DNA of 64,000 bases from Fimenecus sp036652055 (GTDB taxonomy: Bacteria; Bacillota; Clostridia; Oscillospirales; Acutalibacteraceae): the NCBI GenBank assembly GCA_036652055.1, contig JAVVWP010000008.1, positions 1-64,000 of the forward strand, in the 5' to 3' direction. The position numbers and the translations under genes were made by a program. The notes beneath the pieces are model-generated. The model saw nothing but the letters and a program-made list of their open reading frames with translations. It was not told where the DNA came from and searched no databases. This document shows positions 1 through 8,763 of this stretch, one piece after another (within the stretch, counting starts at the first letter, position 1; the number at the start of each line of letters is the position of its first letter).

Positions 1-220
1 TAAATCTTTCTAAAAATAGAGTTATATTTACCCAATCAGCTATAAAATTTCCTTTGTGCTGTATCTGTTACAATTAAACGAAAACGCATTAATATCTTTG
101 GTAAATATACCGATATTTATTTTTAAAATTGACTTCCATTTTTTTATTATTCGTTTATAATATGTGTACTGTTTCGCATTTTCCTGATATGATTTATACA
201 TAACAAGTGAGGGCATTAAA

Positions 221-1984
221 ATGAGTCAACTAAAATGGGTATGGGGACAAATGAAGGGATTTCATACAAGGTATATCTTTGCACTTGTTTCAACCATTAT
301 TTTAGCAATTTCTAACTTAGGAAATTCCATAATCATAAAATCTATTATGGATATGGTTTTCAATCCCCTTTCACAAGGAACGGTTTCACAGGCGGATGTT
401 CAAATAATTCTTTGGAAACTCGTAGCAACACTTATTATTTTTACCCTTTGCAGAAGCATATATTTGTATTTTACTGTTTTAACCTTTGAGGGAAGCTCGC
501 AAAAATTAATTTATAAGCTTCGCGGAGATTTATATGTAAAAATGCAAAAGCAAGATATGGAATTTTATAGCAAAAACAGAACCGGCGACCTTATGACAAG
601 GCTTACAGGCGATATGGATATGATTCGCCACACAGTCGCTTGGGTGCTTAGAATGATTATAGAAACTATTGTTATGTTTGTTTCTACTTCTATTCTGTTT
701 TTTGTCGTTGATTACAGAATGGCACTATGCGTACTTCTTGTTACACCTGTCATTATGATTATTACTGGTATATTTTCAAAAAAAGTTGCACCGTTATATG
801 TTGGGCTTCGTGAGCGTCTATCACAGCTTAACACTGCTGCTCAAGAAAATATTTCAGGTAATCGAGTTGTTAAGGCATTTGCAAGCGAGGAATATGAAAT
901 TTCAAAATTCAACCAGAAAAATTTTGAATACAAAGAAGCTAATTTAAAATCATCATTACTTTGGTGGAAATTTTATCCTTATCTTGATATTCTTTCGCAG
1001 TCACTTTCAGTTGTTGTTTTACTCGTTGGTGGTATATTCCTTATTATGGATGAAATATCAATAGGTGAATTTACAATGCTTAATGGTGTTTGTTGGATGC
1101 TTAGTAACCCTATGCGTCAACTTGGAATGCTACTTAATGACCTTCAAAGATTCTTTGCAAGTTCATCAAAAATCATTGAACTTTTCTATTCAAGACCATC
1201 AATAAAAAATCCTAAAAATGCTTTTAAAAAAGGTGAAAAAATTAAAGGCAAGGTAGAATTTAAAGATGTAAGCATTACGCTTAACAAGACAGAAGTATTA
1301 AAGAATATTAATCTTACAATTAACCCTGGCGAAACCATAGCTATTATGGGAAGCACAGGATGCGGAAAAACAACACTTATTAATCTTATTCCAAGATTTT
1401 TAGATGTAAATATTGGCAAATTAACCGTTGACGATGTTGAAGTGAAAAAATGGGATTTAAAATCTTTGCGTTCTGCTATTGGCATTGCTAATCAAGATGT
1501 TTTCTTGTTTTCTGATACGGTTGATGGGAATATTGCTTATGGTAATTCATCAATGAGCGAAGAAAATGTTGCCGAATACGCAAAAAAAGCTGCCGTGAAT
1601 TTTATTTCTGATTTAAGCGATGGCTTTGATACTATTATTGGTGAAAGAGGCACGGGGCTTTCGGGTGGGCAAAAGCAAAGAATTGCACTCGCTCGTGCGC
1701 TTGCAATAAAACCGTCTATTCTTATTCTTGATGACACAACCTCTGCTGTTGATATGGAAACAGAACGATTTATTCAAAATGAGCTTGATAATTTAGACTA
1801 TACCTGTACTAAAATTATCGTAGCGCAAAGAATTTCAACAACCAAGAATGCAGATAAAATAGTTATTATGGATAAAGGCGAAATTGTTCAATTTGGAACG
1901 CACGAAGAACTTTCTAAAATTGAAGGCTACTATCACGATGTATTCGTACTGCAAAACAGTATTGATGATGGGAGGAATTCATAA
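221..1984 (+). CDS. Heterodimeric ABC exporter, half-transporter with degenerate ATP site
   Basis: A fused ABC half-transporter of 587 residues. The first ~320 residues form a six-helix type I exporter membrane domain; the remainder is a nucleotide-binding domain with Walker A GSTGCGKTT, signature LSGGQKQR and Walker B ILILDD. Two catalytic positions are altered: the Glu after Walker B is Asp (LDDTTSAVD) and the switch His is Gln (VAQRIS). In the BmrCD/LmrCD/TM287-288 family this marks the subunit carrying the degenerate site. The stop overlaps the start of the next gene by one base (TAATG), so the two are one operon and surely one heterodimer. A TATAAT lies at 156-161 but no good -35 box is seen; GTGAGG precedes the ATG. 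The substrate (drug, lipid or peptide) cannot be read from sequence. Confidence 0.93.
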   Translation: MSQLKWVWGQMKGFHTRYIFALVSTIILAISNLGNSIIIKSIMDMVFNPLSQGTVSQADVQIILWKLVATLIIFTLCRSIYLYFTVLTFEGSSQKLIYKLRGDLYVKMQKQDMEFYSKNRTGDLMTRLTGDMDMIRHTVAWVLRMIIETIVMFVSTSILFFVVDYRMALCVLLVTPVIMIITGIFSKKVAPLYVGLRERLSQLNTAAQENISGNRVVKAFASEEYEISKFNQKNFEYKEANLKSSLLWWKFYPYLDILSQSLSVVVLLVGGIFLIMDEISIGEFTMLNGVCWMLSNPMRQLGMLLNDLQRFFASSSKIIELFYSRPSIKNPKNAFKKGEKIKGKVEFKDVSITLNKTEVLKNINLTINPGETIAIMGSTGCGKTTLINLIPRFLDVNIGKLTVDDVEVKKWDLKSLRSAIGIANQDVFLFSDTVDGNIAYGNSSMSEENVAEYAKKAAVNFISDLSDGFDTIIGERGTGLSGGQKQRIALARALAIKPSILILDDTTSAVDMETERFIQNELDNLDYTCTKIIVAQRISTTKNADKIVIMDKGEIVQFGTHEELSKIEGYYHDVFVLQNSIDDGRNS

Positions 1985-3753
1985 TGGCACGAAATAAATT
2001 TGATGTTGATGAAACGCTTGAAACCCCCTTTAGTTTGCATCATTTAAAAAAAGCAGGTGTCTATATTAAAAGGCATCTAAAACCTATGATTATTTCTTTA
2101 ATCGTTTCTATTATTTCTGGTATTATAGCTCTTATCGGTCCACTTTGCCTTGAAGAAGCACTTAATGTAGCTGTTCCGCAAAAGGATTTTAAAAAGCTTA
2201 TACTTCTTTCAGGTGGATTTTTATTAACTATAATATTTAGTATTCTTTTTGTAACAATCCGTGGTCGATATATGACAAAGGTTGGTCAAGAAATCATTTA
2301 TGATATTAGAAAAGATTTGTTTGAACATTTGCAAAGGCTTCCTTTTCAATATTATGATGACCGACCTCATGGTAAAATCCTTACAAGGGTTATTAACTAT
2401 GTAAATAATGTTTCTGATATGCTGTCAAATGGTATTATTAGTTTTATCTTAGAAATATTCAATATTATTTTGATTGCAATATTTATGCTTTTTGTTAATG
2501 CAAAGTTAAGCCTTGTTATTTTTGCTGGTGTTCCGTTTTTTATTCTCATAACATTTCTTATTAAGCCTGCACAAAGGCGTTCATGGCAAGATGTTTCAAA
2601 CAAAGGCTCAAACATAAATGCTTATCTTCACGAAAGTCTTGACGGAGCGAAAGTCACACAAGGTTTTACAAGAGAAGAAGAAAACGAACAAATTTATGAT
2701 AAGCTAAATTCAGCATATAGAAAAAGCTGGATGAAAGCTCAATGGACTTCAAACCTTGTTTGGTTTTCTGTTGATAATATTTCTGTAATTGTTATTGGCG
2801 TTCTTTATCTCGTTGGGTTCTTTATGATTGGAGGCGGCATTGGAATTGGTACTCTTATTGCAATGGCAACTTATGCTCATCGCTTTTGGCAGCCAATCCT
2901 TTCACTTTCAAATATCTATAATAACTTTATTAACACTATTGCATATCTTGAGAGAATTTTTGAAACTCTTGATGAAGAAGTTACAGTTGATGATAAAGAA
3001 AATGCACAAATTTTGCCACCAATCAAAGGAAATGTTGAATTTAATGATGTCACCTTTTCTTATGATGGAAAAATAAACATACTTGAAAATTTAAGCTTTG
3101 ATGTAAAAAGCGGTCAATCAGTTGCATTAGTTGGTCCTACTGGAGCAGGAAAATCTACTGTGGTTAATCTTATTTCAAGATTTTATAATCTTAACGGTGG
3201 AAAAGTGTTAATTGACAAAACTGATATTTCAAGCGTCACTTTGCATTCACTTCGCTCACAAATGGGAATTATGCTTCAAGATAGTTTTATCTTTTCCGGA
3301 ACAATACTTGAAAATATTAAGTATGGAAAGCAAGATGCAACAGAAGAAGAAGTTATCAATGCTTGTAAAACTGTTTGCGCTCACGACTTTATTATGGAAT
3401 TTCCAGATGGATATAACACGCAGGTTAACGAGCGAGGTTCAAGGCTTTCTCAAGGTCAAAAGCAGTTGATTGCATTCGCACGAACTCTTCTGTGCAATCC
3501 CAAAATTTTGGTTCTTGATGAAGCAACATCTTCTATTGATGCTAAAACCGAAAAGCTGTTGCAGCAAGGGCTGAATGCACTGCTAAAAGGCAGAACTTCG
3601 TTTATTATTGCTCACAGACTTTCAACAATTAAAAACTGCGACAAGATATTGTATGTGTCTAATAAAGGCATTGCAGAAAGTGGCAATCACGATGAACTAA
3701 TGGCACTGGGTGGTGCTTATTACAAACTTTATACTGCACATATGGCGGTATAA
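1984..3753 (+). CDS. Heterodimeric ABC exporter, catalytic half-transporter
   Basis: The partner subunit, 589 residues: an N-terminal cytosolic stretch, six transmembrane helices, then an ATPase domain with Walker A GPTGAGKST, Walker B ILVLDEATSSID with the catalytic Glu present, and switch-loop AHRLST. Its signature motif is LSQGQKQL rather than LSGGQ. In heterodimeric exporters the degenerate signature of this subunit faces the degenerate Walker B of the partner, which is the arrangement found here. This is therefore the BmrD/TM288-like chain and would hold the active ATP site. A hairpin terminator follows at once, and a TetR-type regulator faces the pair from the other side, an inferred but unproven controller. 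Confidence 0.93.
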   Translation: MARNKFDVDETLETPFSLHHLKKAGVYIKRHLKPMIISLIVSIISGIIALIGPLCLEEALNVAVPQKDFKKLILLSGGFLLTIIFSILFVTIRGRYMTKVGQEIIYDIRKDLFEHLQRLPFQYYDDRPHGKILTRVINYVNNVSDMLSNGIISFILEIFNIILIAIFMLFVNAKLSLVIFAGVPFFILITFLIKPAQRRSWQDVSNKGSNINAYLHESLDGAKVTQGFTREEENEQIYDKLNSAYRKSWMKAQWTSNLVWFSVDNISVIVIGVLYLVGFFMIGGGIGIGTLIAMATYAHRFWQPILSLSNIYNNFINTIAYLERIFETLDEEVTVDDKENAQILPPIKGNVEFNDVTFSYDGKINILENLSFDVKSGQSVALVGPTGAGKSTVVNLISRFYNLNGGKVLIDKTDISSVTLHSLRSQMGIMLQDSFIFSGTILENIKYGKQDATEEEVINACKTVCAHDFIMEFPDGYNTQVNERGSRLSQGQKQLIAFARTLLCNPKILVLDEATSSIDAKTEKLLQQGLNALLKGRTSFIIAHRLSTIKNCDKILYVSNKGIAESGNHDELMALGGAYYKLYTAHMAV

Positions 3754-3757
3754 AATT

Positions 3758-3797
3758 AGAGTGGATAAAGTTTAGAACTTTACCCACTCTTTTTTTA
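3758..3797. terminator. Bidirectional intrinsic terminator between ABC pair and tetR
   Basis: Thirteen-base arms at 3758-3770 and 3778-3790 pair with one wobble position around a 7-base loop and are followed by a run of seven T. It closes the ABC operon and can also serve the convergent regulator gene. Confidence 0.85.
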
Positions 3798-3830
3798 TGA
3801 TTTTTGAATTTACAATGTAACTAAAATATA

Positions 3831-4403
3831 TTATTTGCTATATTTTTCTTTCATAATAACGCACATTTGCCATAAAATATTCATCTGTGATTTCATATAA
3901 AGTTCATCTTCAAACAATGCAAAATGAACACTTGCGCGAACAAATATAAAAATCATAGGCTGAATTACATCCCACGGAATACCAAGAAGTGGCTCAAGCT
4001 GTTTTGCATATTCAGTATAACGCTTTTCAACGCCTTTAAAAAATTCTTTACCATATTCTAAGTATCTAGGAGAAGTGTAAACCTGATACATAAAACGATA
4101 TTTTTCGCCATGATTTTTTGCAGTCCAATAAGGTGCTTCATCTAAAAAGCGTTTTATGTCTGTTAAACTTTTTGGTGCAAGAGCCATAAACTCATCTTCA
4201 ACCTTTGTCATACAATATTCTGTTGACTGAATAATTAAATCGTCAAGATTGTCAAAATAAGCATATAGGTTTGCAGAAGTCATATCACAAGCTGCACCAA
4301 GTGCCTTAATTCCCGTATTGTTAATTCCATTTTTGCAGTAACATTCAAAGCAATTTTCCATAATAGAAATCTTTTTTTCTTCTCTATAACTTTTTTTAAC
4401 CAA
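3831..4403 (-). CDS. TetR/AcrR-family transcriptional regulator
   Basis: A 190-residue TetR-type protein. An N-terminal helix-turn-helix (GIKALGAACDMTSANLYAYF) is followed by an all-helical ligand-binding and dimerisation domain without recognisable specificity. I place the start at a TTG at 4403, preceded by AAGAGGCG at good spacing. The frame is open up to an ATG at 4472, but a consensus promoter lies inside that extension (4441-4469), so the longer forms cannot come from this promoter. The gene lies between the ABC exporter pair and a GPH symporter; by analogy with TetR-controlled exporters the ABC pair is the likelier target. No shared operator was found. Confidence 0.85.
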   Translation of the reverse strand: MVKKSYREEKKISIMENCFECYCKNGINNTGIKALGAACDMTSANLYAYFDNLDDLIIQSTEYCMTKVEDEFMALAPKSLTDIKRFLDEAPYWTAKNHGEKYRFMYQVYTSPRYLEYGKEFFKGVEKRYTEYAKQLEPLLGIPWDVIQPMIFIFVRASVHFALFEDELYMKSQMNILWQMCVIMKEKYSK

Positions 4404-4440
4404 AATAACGCCTCTTTTTTCATATTTCATTAACCATTTG

Positions 4441-4469
4441 ATTGTATCATATAAATTTACATTTTTCAA
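4441..4469 (-). promoter_or_regulatory. Sigma-A promoter of the tetR gene
   Basis: Read on the minus strand: -35 TTGAAA (4464-4469), 17-base spacer, -10 TACAAT (4441-4446). The predicted transcript starts near 4434, about 30 bases before the TTG start codon, and so decides that start. Confidence 0.75.
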
Positions 4470-4543
4470 CATTTTTCACAAATACTTTTAAAATATTTAT
4501 TATATTAAAGTTATGCTGTTTAGCATCATTATTAACTCTATAA

Positions 4544-6049
4544 TTAGTTTTCATCTTTATGACGCTTTTCATTGAGTTCACTTAGAATTTTTTGATGTTC
4601 TTTATCTGTTAATGTATATTTTTTCATAGGAATTACTGAAAGTGCCATTCCTATTGCAGGTGGAATTGAACATAGAAAGAACATTGCCATACTGTATTTT
4701 GCAAATACAGGGTCTGACTTAAAGCTTGCGCCCTCTTTAAGCATATTGTTAATCATTTCTACATTTGAACCACTAAATCCGACGATTGCAAAAACAATGC
4801 CTTGAATGACAGCAGCAATACCAGAGGTTAGCTTAGTTACAAAGGATTGCCCTGAAAAGAATACACCGTCAGGACGAATACTGTGATGATATTCTTCATA
4901 GTCAATTGTATCAGCAATCATTACAGATTGAAGAACATTAACTCCGCCAAGCCCTGCCCCTGCTATTGAAAATAATATTGCTAAAATTACAAGCCATAAT
5001 GGTTTATCAAGCTCTGAGGGAGCTATTAAATAGCAAATAAAAATAAGGCAAAACGGAACTGCACTGCCAAGGCTGAAAAAGTTATAAAGTTTTTTCTTTT
5101 CATATTTTTCGGTAAGCTTTGGCGTAATTGCCATTGCAATAAACTGACCGCCAAAAATTGCACCGCCCAAAATTATAAGATATAAAGTGTAATTTGTTCG
5201 CCCATTATCTCCATAATAATAAGCAAGAAGCGTCATTGCAACAACCATCAAAAGCATCATAGGACTTCTAAGTATTCCTGAAATTAAAAGCTGTCTAAAT
5301 GGTATATTACTCCACATCAGCTTGAAATTTTCTTTCATCGTGTGAGTTTCTGCTGACTGCTTCACTCTTTCTTTTGTGAAAATTCCTGTAAGCTGAAAAA
5401 GCCCACAACCAAGAACAGAGAAAAAAGCAGCTACAATAATAAAACCATATTGTGTGGCTTTGTTTGTATCTCCAACACTTGCTTCAAGCATTTTTCCGAC
5501 TGCCTGTGAAACAGGAATAATAGTTGCTAAAACTAATCCACCTGCTATTCCAGCTGCTATTCTTGAAAGTGCTAAAATTTTTGAACGGTCATTTTCATCT
5601 TGCGTCATCAGCGCGGTTATTCCCCAAAGAGGAATATCACCAACTGTATAAGTCATTCCCCAAAGTATATAGGAAATTGCCGCCCAGCTGATAATAAAGG
5701 CGTTTTTTGCCATTGTATTGTTAGCACTGTAAAATCCATTTACAAAGCATAAAATTGTAATTATACAAATTATTCCAGGAACAATTATCAGATATGGTCT
5801 GCATTTGCCATATTTTGTTCTTGTTTTATCAACAATTGTTCCCATCATTGGGTCATTTATTGCATCCCAAACTCTTGCGACAAAAAATATTACACTAATC
5901 GCCATAGCAGGAATAAAAATAACACTTTGAAAATAAAACGCAAGACCAGCAGATATTACATTATAGATGATATTTTGACCAAACATACCGAGCAAATACA
6001 TATTTCGTTCAGTCGGAGTATATGTATCAGCTTTTTGTAATTTTTTCAT
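4544..6049 (-). CDS. GPH-family (MelB-like) sugar:cation symporter
   Basis: A 501-residue membrane protein with about twelve predicted helices. It carries the glycoside-pentoside-hexuronide symporter hallmark in the N-terminal half (WDAINDPMMGTIVDKTRTK), where the Asp residues line the cation site of MelB-type carriers, and a DTIDYEEYHH motif in the C-terminal half. It would import a sugar or glycoside with Na+ or H+; the substrate is not readable. AAAGGAGCG precedes the ATG. It is transcribed divergently from a second GPH carrier (6261-7649), suggesting joint control from the 211-base region between them. Confidence 0.88.
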   Translation of the reverse strand: MKKLQKADTYTPTERNMYLLGMFGQNIIYNVISAGLAFYFQSVIFIPAMAISVIFFVARVWDAINDPMMGTIVDKTRTKYGKCRPYLIIVPGIICIITILCFVNGFYSANNTMAKNAFIISWAAISYILWGMTYTVGDIPLWGITALMTQDENDRSKILALSRIAAGIAGGLVLATIIPVSQAVGKMLEASVGDTNKATQYGFIIVAAFFSVLGCGLFQLTGIFTKERVKQSAETHTMKENFKLMWSNIPFRQLLISGILRSPMMLLMVVAMTLLAYYYGDNGRTNYTLYLIILGGAIFGGQFIAMAITPKLTEKYEKKKLYNFFSLGSAVPFCLIFICYLIAPSELDKPLWLVILAILFSIAGAGLGGVNVLQSVMIADTIDYEEYHHSIRPDGVFFSGQSFVTKLTSGIAAVIQGIVFAIVGFSGSNVEMINNMLKEGASFKSDPVFAKYSMAMFFLCSIPPAIGMALSVIPMKKYTLTDKEHQKILSELNEKRHKDEN

Positions 6050-6078
6050 AGCTTCGCTCCTTTTATCTTTATTTTTTA

Positions 6079-6107
6079 ATTATACATCTATTATCTTTTA
6101 TAGTCAA
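6079..6107 (-). promoter_or_regulatory. Sigma-A promoter of the minus-strand GPH symporter
   Basis: Minus strand: -35 TTGACT (6102-6107), 17-base spacer, -10 TATAAT (6079-6084), giving a leader of about 25 bases. Confidence 0.8.
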
Positions 6108-6191
6108 TTTACATATTAAACAATATTTCGTTAGTAAATTTTATAGTTATTTTGTAAAGCAAGAAAAATATAGAAATATTAGTCTATTTGT

Positions 6192-6220
6192 TTGACATAA
6201 TGGCGAAAAACATATATTAT
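6192..6220 (+). promoter_or_regulatory. Sigma-A promoter of the plus-strand GPH symporter
   Basis: -35 TTGACA (6192-6197), 17-base spacer, -10 TATTAT (6215-6220). A perfect 15-base palindrome (6211-6225, CATATAT-T-ATATATG) covers the -10 box and could be an operator, although AT-rich palindromes arise easily by chance. Confidence 0.8.
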
Positions 6221-6260
6221 ATATGTAATATTATTATAAGTTCTAAACAGGAGGCTCATT

Positions 6261-7649
6261 TTGGATAAAACAAAAAAGAAAAACGGAAATTCTAAATATT
6301 TAAAATATTTAGGCTTCGGTATTGGTGCTGTGGGAATGGATTTAAGCTATGGGCTTTTTAATTCCTTCCTCACAAAATATTTTACTGATGTGCTGCTTTT
6401 AAATGCAACTTTTTTATTAATCGTGCCTACACTTGCACGAATTTGGGACGGTATCAATGACCCGATGATGGGAACAATTGTTGATAACACCAAAACTCGA
6501 TTTGGAAAATTTAGACCGTGGATTTTAACAGGCTCTATTCTTAATGCTGTTGCTCTTACAATGCTTTTTACAAATCCCGGTTTTGCTGTTACTCAAGAAT
6601 TTAACATTAAGCTTTATGCCTATGCCGCTATTATGTATGTTCTTTGGGGTATGACAAATACAATTACTGATATTCCCTATTGGTCGATGGTTCCTGCACT
6701 CACTTCTGACCCACAAGAGAGAAATATTGTTTCAGCTATTCCAAGATTTTTTTCAGGCGCAGGTCAGCTTATCGTTTCGGTTTTCACAGTTCAAATGGTT
6801 GAAAAGCTCGGAAATGGCAATGAAGGTGTTGGATATAGCCGTTGGGCAATGATTGCAGGCTTTGTTCTCATTGCAGGTTCAATTATTACTGTTACAACAA
6901 CAAGAGAAAAAACAGTTACGCCACCAAAAGAAAAATTCACATTAGGCAAGGCTTTTAAAACAGTAAAAAACAATGACCAACTTTTAGTCTTTATGCTGAC
7001 TGCTTTGATTTTTAACACTGGTTGGTACATAACAAATGCACTTGGAATTTATTATTTTGATGATGTTATGGGCAATAAAAAACTTCTATCTGTTTTTGCT
7101 GCAATTGCAGGAGTTGGTCAAGCACTTGGGCTTTTTCTTCTGCCTGTTCTTTCAAAAAGATTTACAAGAAGAAAAGTTATTCAAGGTGCTATGATTATGA
7201 GCATAACAGGATACCTTGGAATGTTCCTTTTTGGTCCTATTATAAAAATATTCCCAGTATTTATCATTTTTGGTCTTATAGGCAGCATCGGTATTGGGTG
7301 TATGTTTGTTGCTCAAACAGTTATGCTTGCTGATATTGTTGACTATGGTGAATTTAAGCTAAAATATCGTTCGGAATCAATTGTCTTTTCTATGAAAGGC
7401 TTTTTACAGAAGCTCGCTTATACAATTCAATCAATCGTTATTGCACTTGGATTTATAATTTCAAAATATGATGGTGCTGTTGAAATTCAAACAAATTTTG
7501 CTAAAAACACAATATGCGTTATGATGTTTATTATTCCGCCAATTTTAGCAGCTATCTCACTCTATATCTTCTCAAAAAAATATAAGCTTTATGGAAAACT
7601 TTCTGATGAAGTTAATGAGTTTATTGCAAACAGAGAAAGTGAAAATTAA
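6261..7649 (+). CDS. GPH-family (MelB-like) sugar:cation symporter
   Basis: A second GPH carrier of 462 residues with about twelve helices and the hallmark WDGINDPMMGTIVDNTKTR near residues 55-75, plus a C-half DIVDYGEFK motif matching the DTIDYEEY of its divergent neighbour. The start is TTG at 6261, seven bases after a perfect AGGAGG. The two symporters are clearly paralogues but only moderately alike, so they probably carry different substrates. The downstream phosphatase gene starts 12 bases after the stop and is cotranscribed. No glycosidase gene sits beside them to identify the sugar. Confidence 0.9.
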   Translation: MDKTKKKNGNSKYLKYLGFGIGAVGMDLSYGLFNSFLTKYFTDVLLLNATFLLIVPTLARIWDGINDPMMGTIVDNTKTRFGKFRPWILTGSILNAVALTMLFTNPGFAVTQEFNIKLYAYAAIMYVLWGMTNTITDIPYWSMVPALTSDPQERNIVSAIPRFFSGAGQLIVSVFTVQMVEKLGNGNEGVGYSRWAMIAGFVLIAGSIITVTTTREKTVTPPKEKFTLGKAFKTVKNNDQLLVFMLTALIFNTGWYITNALGIYYFDDVMGNKKLLSVFAAIAGVGQALGLFLLPVLSKRFTRRKVIQGAMIMSITGYLGMFLFGPIIKIFPVFIIFGLIGSIGIGCMFVAQTVMLADIVDYGEFKLKYRSESIVFSMKGFLQKLAYTIQSIVIALGFIISKYDGAVEIQTNFAKNTICVMMFIIPPILAAISLYIFSKKYKLYGKLSDEVNEFIANRESEN

Positions 7650-7660
7650 GGTGATAAAGC

Positions 7661-8386
7661 TTGAAAATACTAATTATTCGCCACGGTGACCCCGACTATG
7701 AAAAAGATTCACTCACTGAAAAAGGCTTTAAAGAAGCTAAACTTCTTTCGGTCAAACTATCAAAAATGGATATTAAAGAATTTTATGTATCCCCTCTCGG
7801 TCGTGCAAAAGACACCGCAAACATTACTCTTAAAAATATGAACTGTTCTGCAAAAGAAATGAATTTTCTTAGAGAATTTAATTCACCAGTTATTGACATT
7901 AACACTTCTGAAAAAGTAATACCTTGGGATTTGATGCCATCATATTGGACTACTGTTGGTGATTATTTTGATAATGAAAAATGGATGCACACCCCTCTTA
8001 TGACCTCAGGAAATGTTAAAGATGAATATTTAAGAGTAACATCTGAATTTGATAAAGTCCTTTCTGAAAACGGATATGAAAGGAAAGAAAAATACTATAA
8101 TGCGGTCAAAGCAAACACTGATACAATAGTTTTTTTCTGCCATTTTGGTGTAGAATGTGTTTTGCTATCACATCTTTTGAACATCTCCCCCATTGCTCTG
8201 TGGCACGGTTTTATTGCTCTGCCAACTTCTGTTACTACTCTTATTTCAGAAGAACGAGAAAAAGGCTCTGCATATTTTAGATGCCAATCGTTTGGAGATT
8301 TATCACATTTATATTCAGGCGATGAAGAACCAGCATTTGCAGGGCGATTTTGCGAAATATTTGAAGATGAAACCAAAAGACATTAA
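7661..8386 (+). CDS. Histidine phosphatase (phosphoglycerate mutase-like) family protein
   Basis: A 241-residue protein opening with the RHG signature of the histidine phosphatase superfamily (LIIRHGDPDY, His the phospho-acceptor), an Arg in YVSPLGRAKDTA and a second catalytic His in FFCHFGVE. These are the elements of a working phosphatase active site; the substrate is unknown. It is longer than minimal members and has an insert around residues 85-130. The start is TTG at 7661, preceded by AAGGTGAT, and it is translationally close to the GPH symporter, so a role in sugar-phosphate metabolism is possible but only inferred from position. Confidence 0.82.
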   Translation: MKILIIRHGDPDYEKDSLTEKGFKEAKLLSVKLSKMDIKEFYVSPLGRAKDTANITLKNMNCSAKEMNFLREFNSPVIDINTSEKVIPWDLMPSYWTTVGDYFDNEKWMHTPLMTSGNVKDEYLRVTSEFDKVLSENGYERKEKYYNAVKANTDTIVFFCHFGVECVLLSHLLNISPIALWHGFIALPTSVTTLISEEREKGSAYFRCQSFGDLSHLYSGDEEPAFAGRFCEIFEDETKRH

Positions 8387-8393
8387 TTTTCAT

Positions 8394-8436
8394 AAAAAAT
8401 CAAAGCAGCAATTTGGATACACACCAAATTGCTGCT
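8394..8436 (-). terminator. Intrinsic terminator of a minus-strand small transcript
   Basis: Perfect 13-bp stem, AGCAGCAATTTGG at 8404-8416 paired with 8424-8436 around 7 bases. On the minus strand it is followed by TTTGATTTTTT, a good U-tract; on the plus strand the tail (ATATATTTATATT) is poorer. It can end both the histidine phosphatase transcript and, more efficiently, the minus-strand transcript starting near 8729. Confidence 0.8.
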
Positions 8437-8729
8437 ATATATTTATATTAAATTTTACTCTTTGCCGCCCAAGTTACCTTATTACAGCCAACGAAAAATA
8501 CGTTACATTTATATACGGCAATTAAGGAAAACGAGCATAAGAACAAATCAAATTTACTCAATCAAAACTTTCGTAATCACAAATTTATATCTGCATTACA
8601 AGGCAAGATGAGCGGCGAAACAAAATTGTGGATCTTCATCTAAACAGTACATTGGAATCGCCCCTTTCTATCTTTTATTTAAACTTACATTCACAAGAAT
8701 TGACCTTTGAACCTCTTATCTTCTTGTGT
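8404..8729 (-). ncRNA. Putative structured small RNA / dual-function transcript, unrecognised
   Basis: This is the predicted minus-strand transcript between a consensus promoter (8736-8763) and a strong terminator (8404-8436). Its first bases form a hairpin (8-bp arms at 8721-8728 and 8692-8699). A GAAAGGGG ribosome binding site and an 18-codon open frame follow. The 3' half contains a 6-bp closing pair (8516-8521 with 8462-8467) and an inner AACG/CGTT hairpin. It does not look like tmRNA, RNase P RNA, SRP RNA or 6S RNA. It fills the 591-base stretch without an annotated gene between the phosphatase and the DUF1292 gene. Function unknown. Confidence 0.45.
8596..8652 (-). CDS. Putative 18-residue small protein within the small transcript
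   Basis: An ATG at 8652 is preceded by GAAAGGGGCG at eight bases and opens an 18-codon frame ending in TAA, with two Cys and an acidic DEDP stretch near the N-terminus (MYCLDEDPQFCF). It lies about 77 bases downstream of a consensus transcription start. I do not recognise the peptide. The good ribosome binding site is the main support; at this length, chance occurrence cannot be excluded. Confidence 0.3.
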   Translation of the reverse strand: MYCLDEDPQFCFAAHLAL

Positions 8730-8735
8730 GATTTT

Positions 8736-8763
8736 ATTATAACATATATTTGTGTAATGTCAA
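8736..8763 (-). promoter_or_regulatory. Consensus sigma-A promoter of the small transcript
   Basis: Minus strand: perfect -35 TTGACA (8758-8763), 16-base spacer, perfect -10 TATAAT (8736-8741). No annotated gene lies downstream until the convergent phosphatase, so it must drive the small transcript. Confidence 0.8.

Noticed and set aside
1..220. The left edge was examined for the end of a gene or an RNA.
   Set aside because: No coding frame, hairpin terminator or RNA structure was recognised; only a TATAAT at 156-161 for the ABC operon is visible.
8554..8598. Continuation of the 18-codon small frame for 13 more codons beyond its TAA, as if a readthrough or broken gene.
   Set aside because: Thirteen stop-free codons are not significant, and no family resemblance appears in the extended reading.
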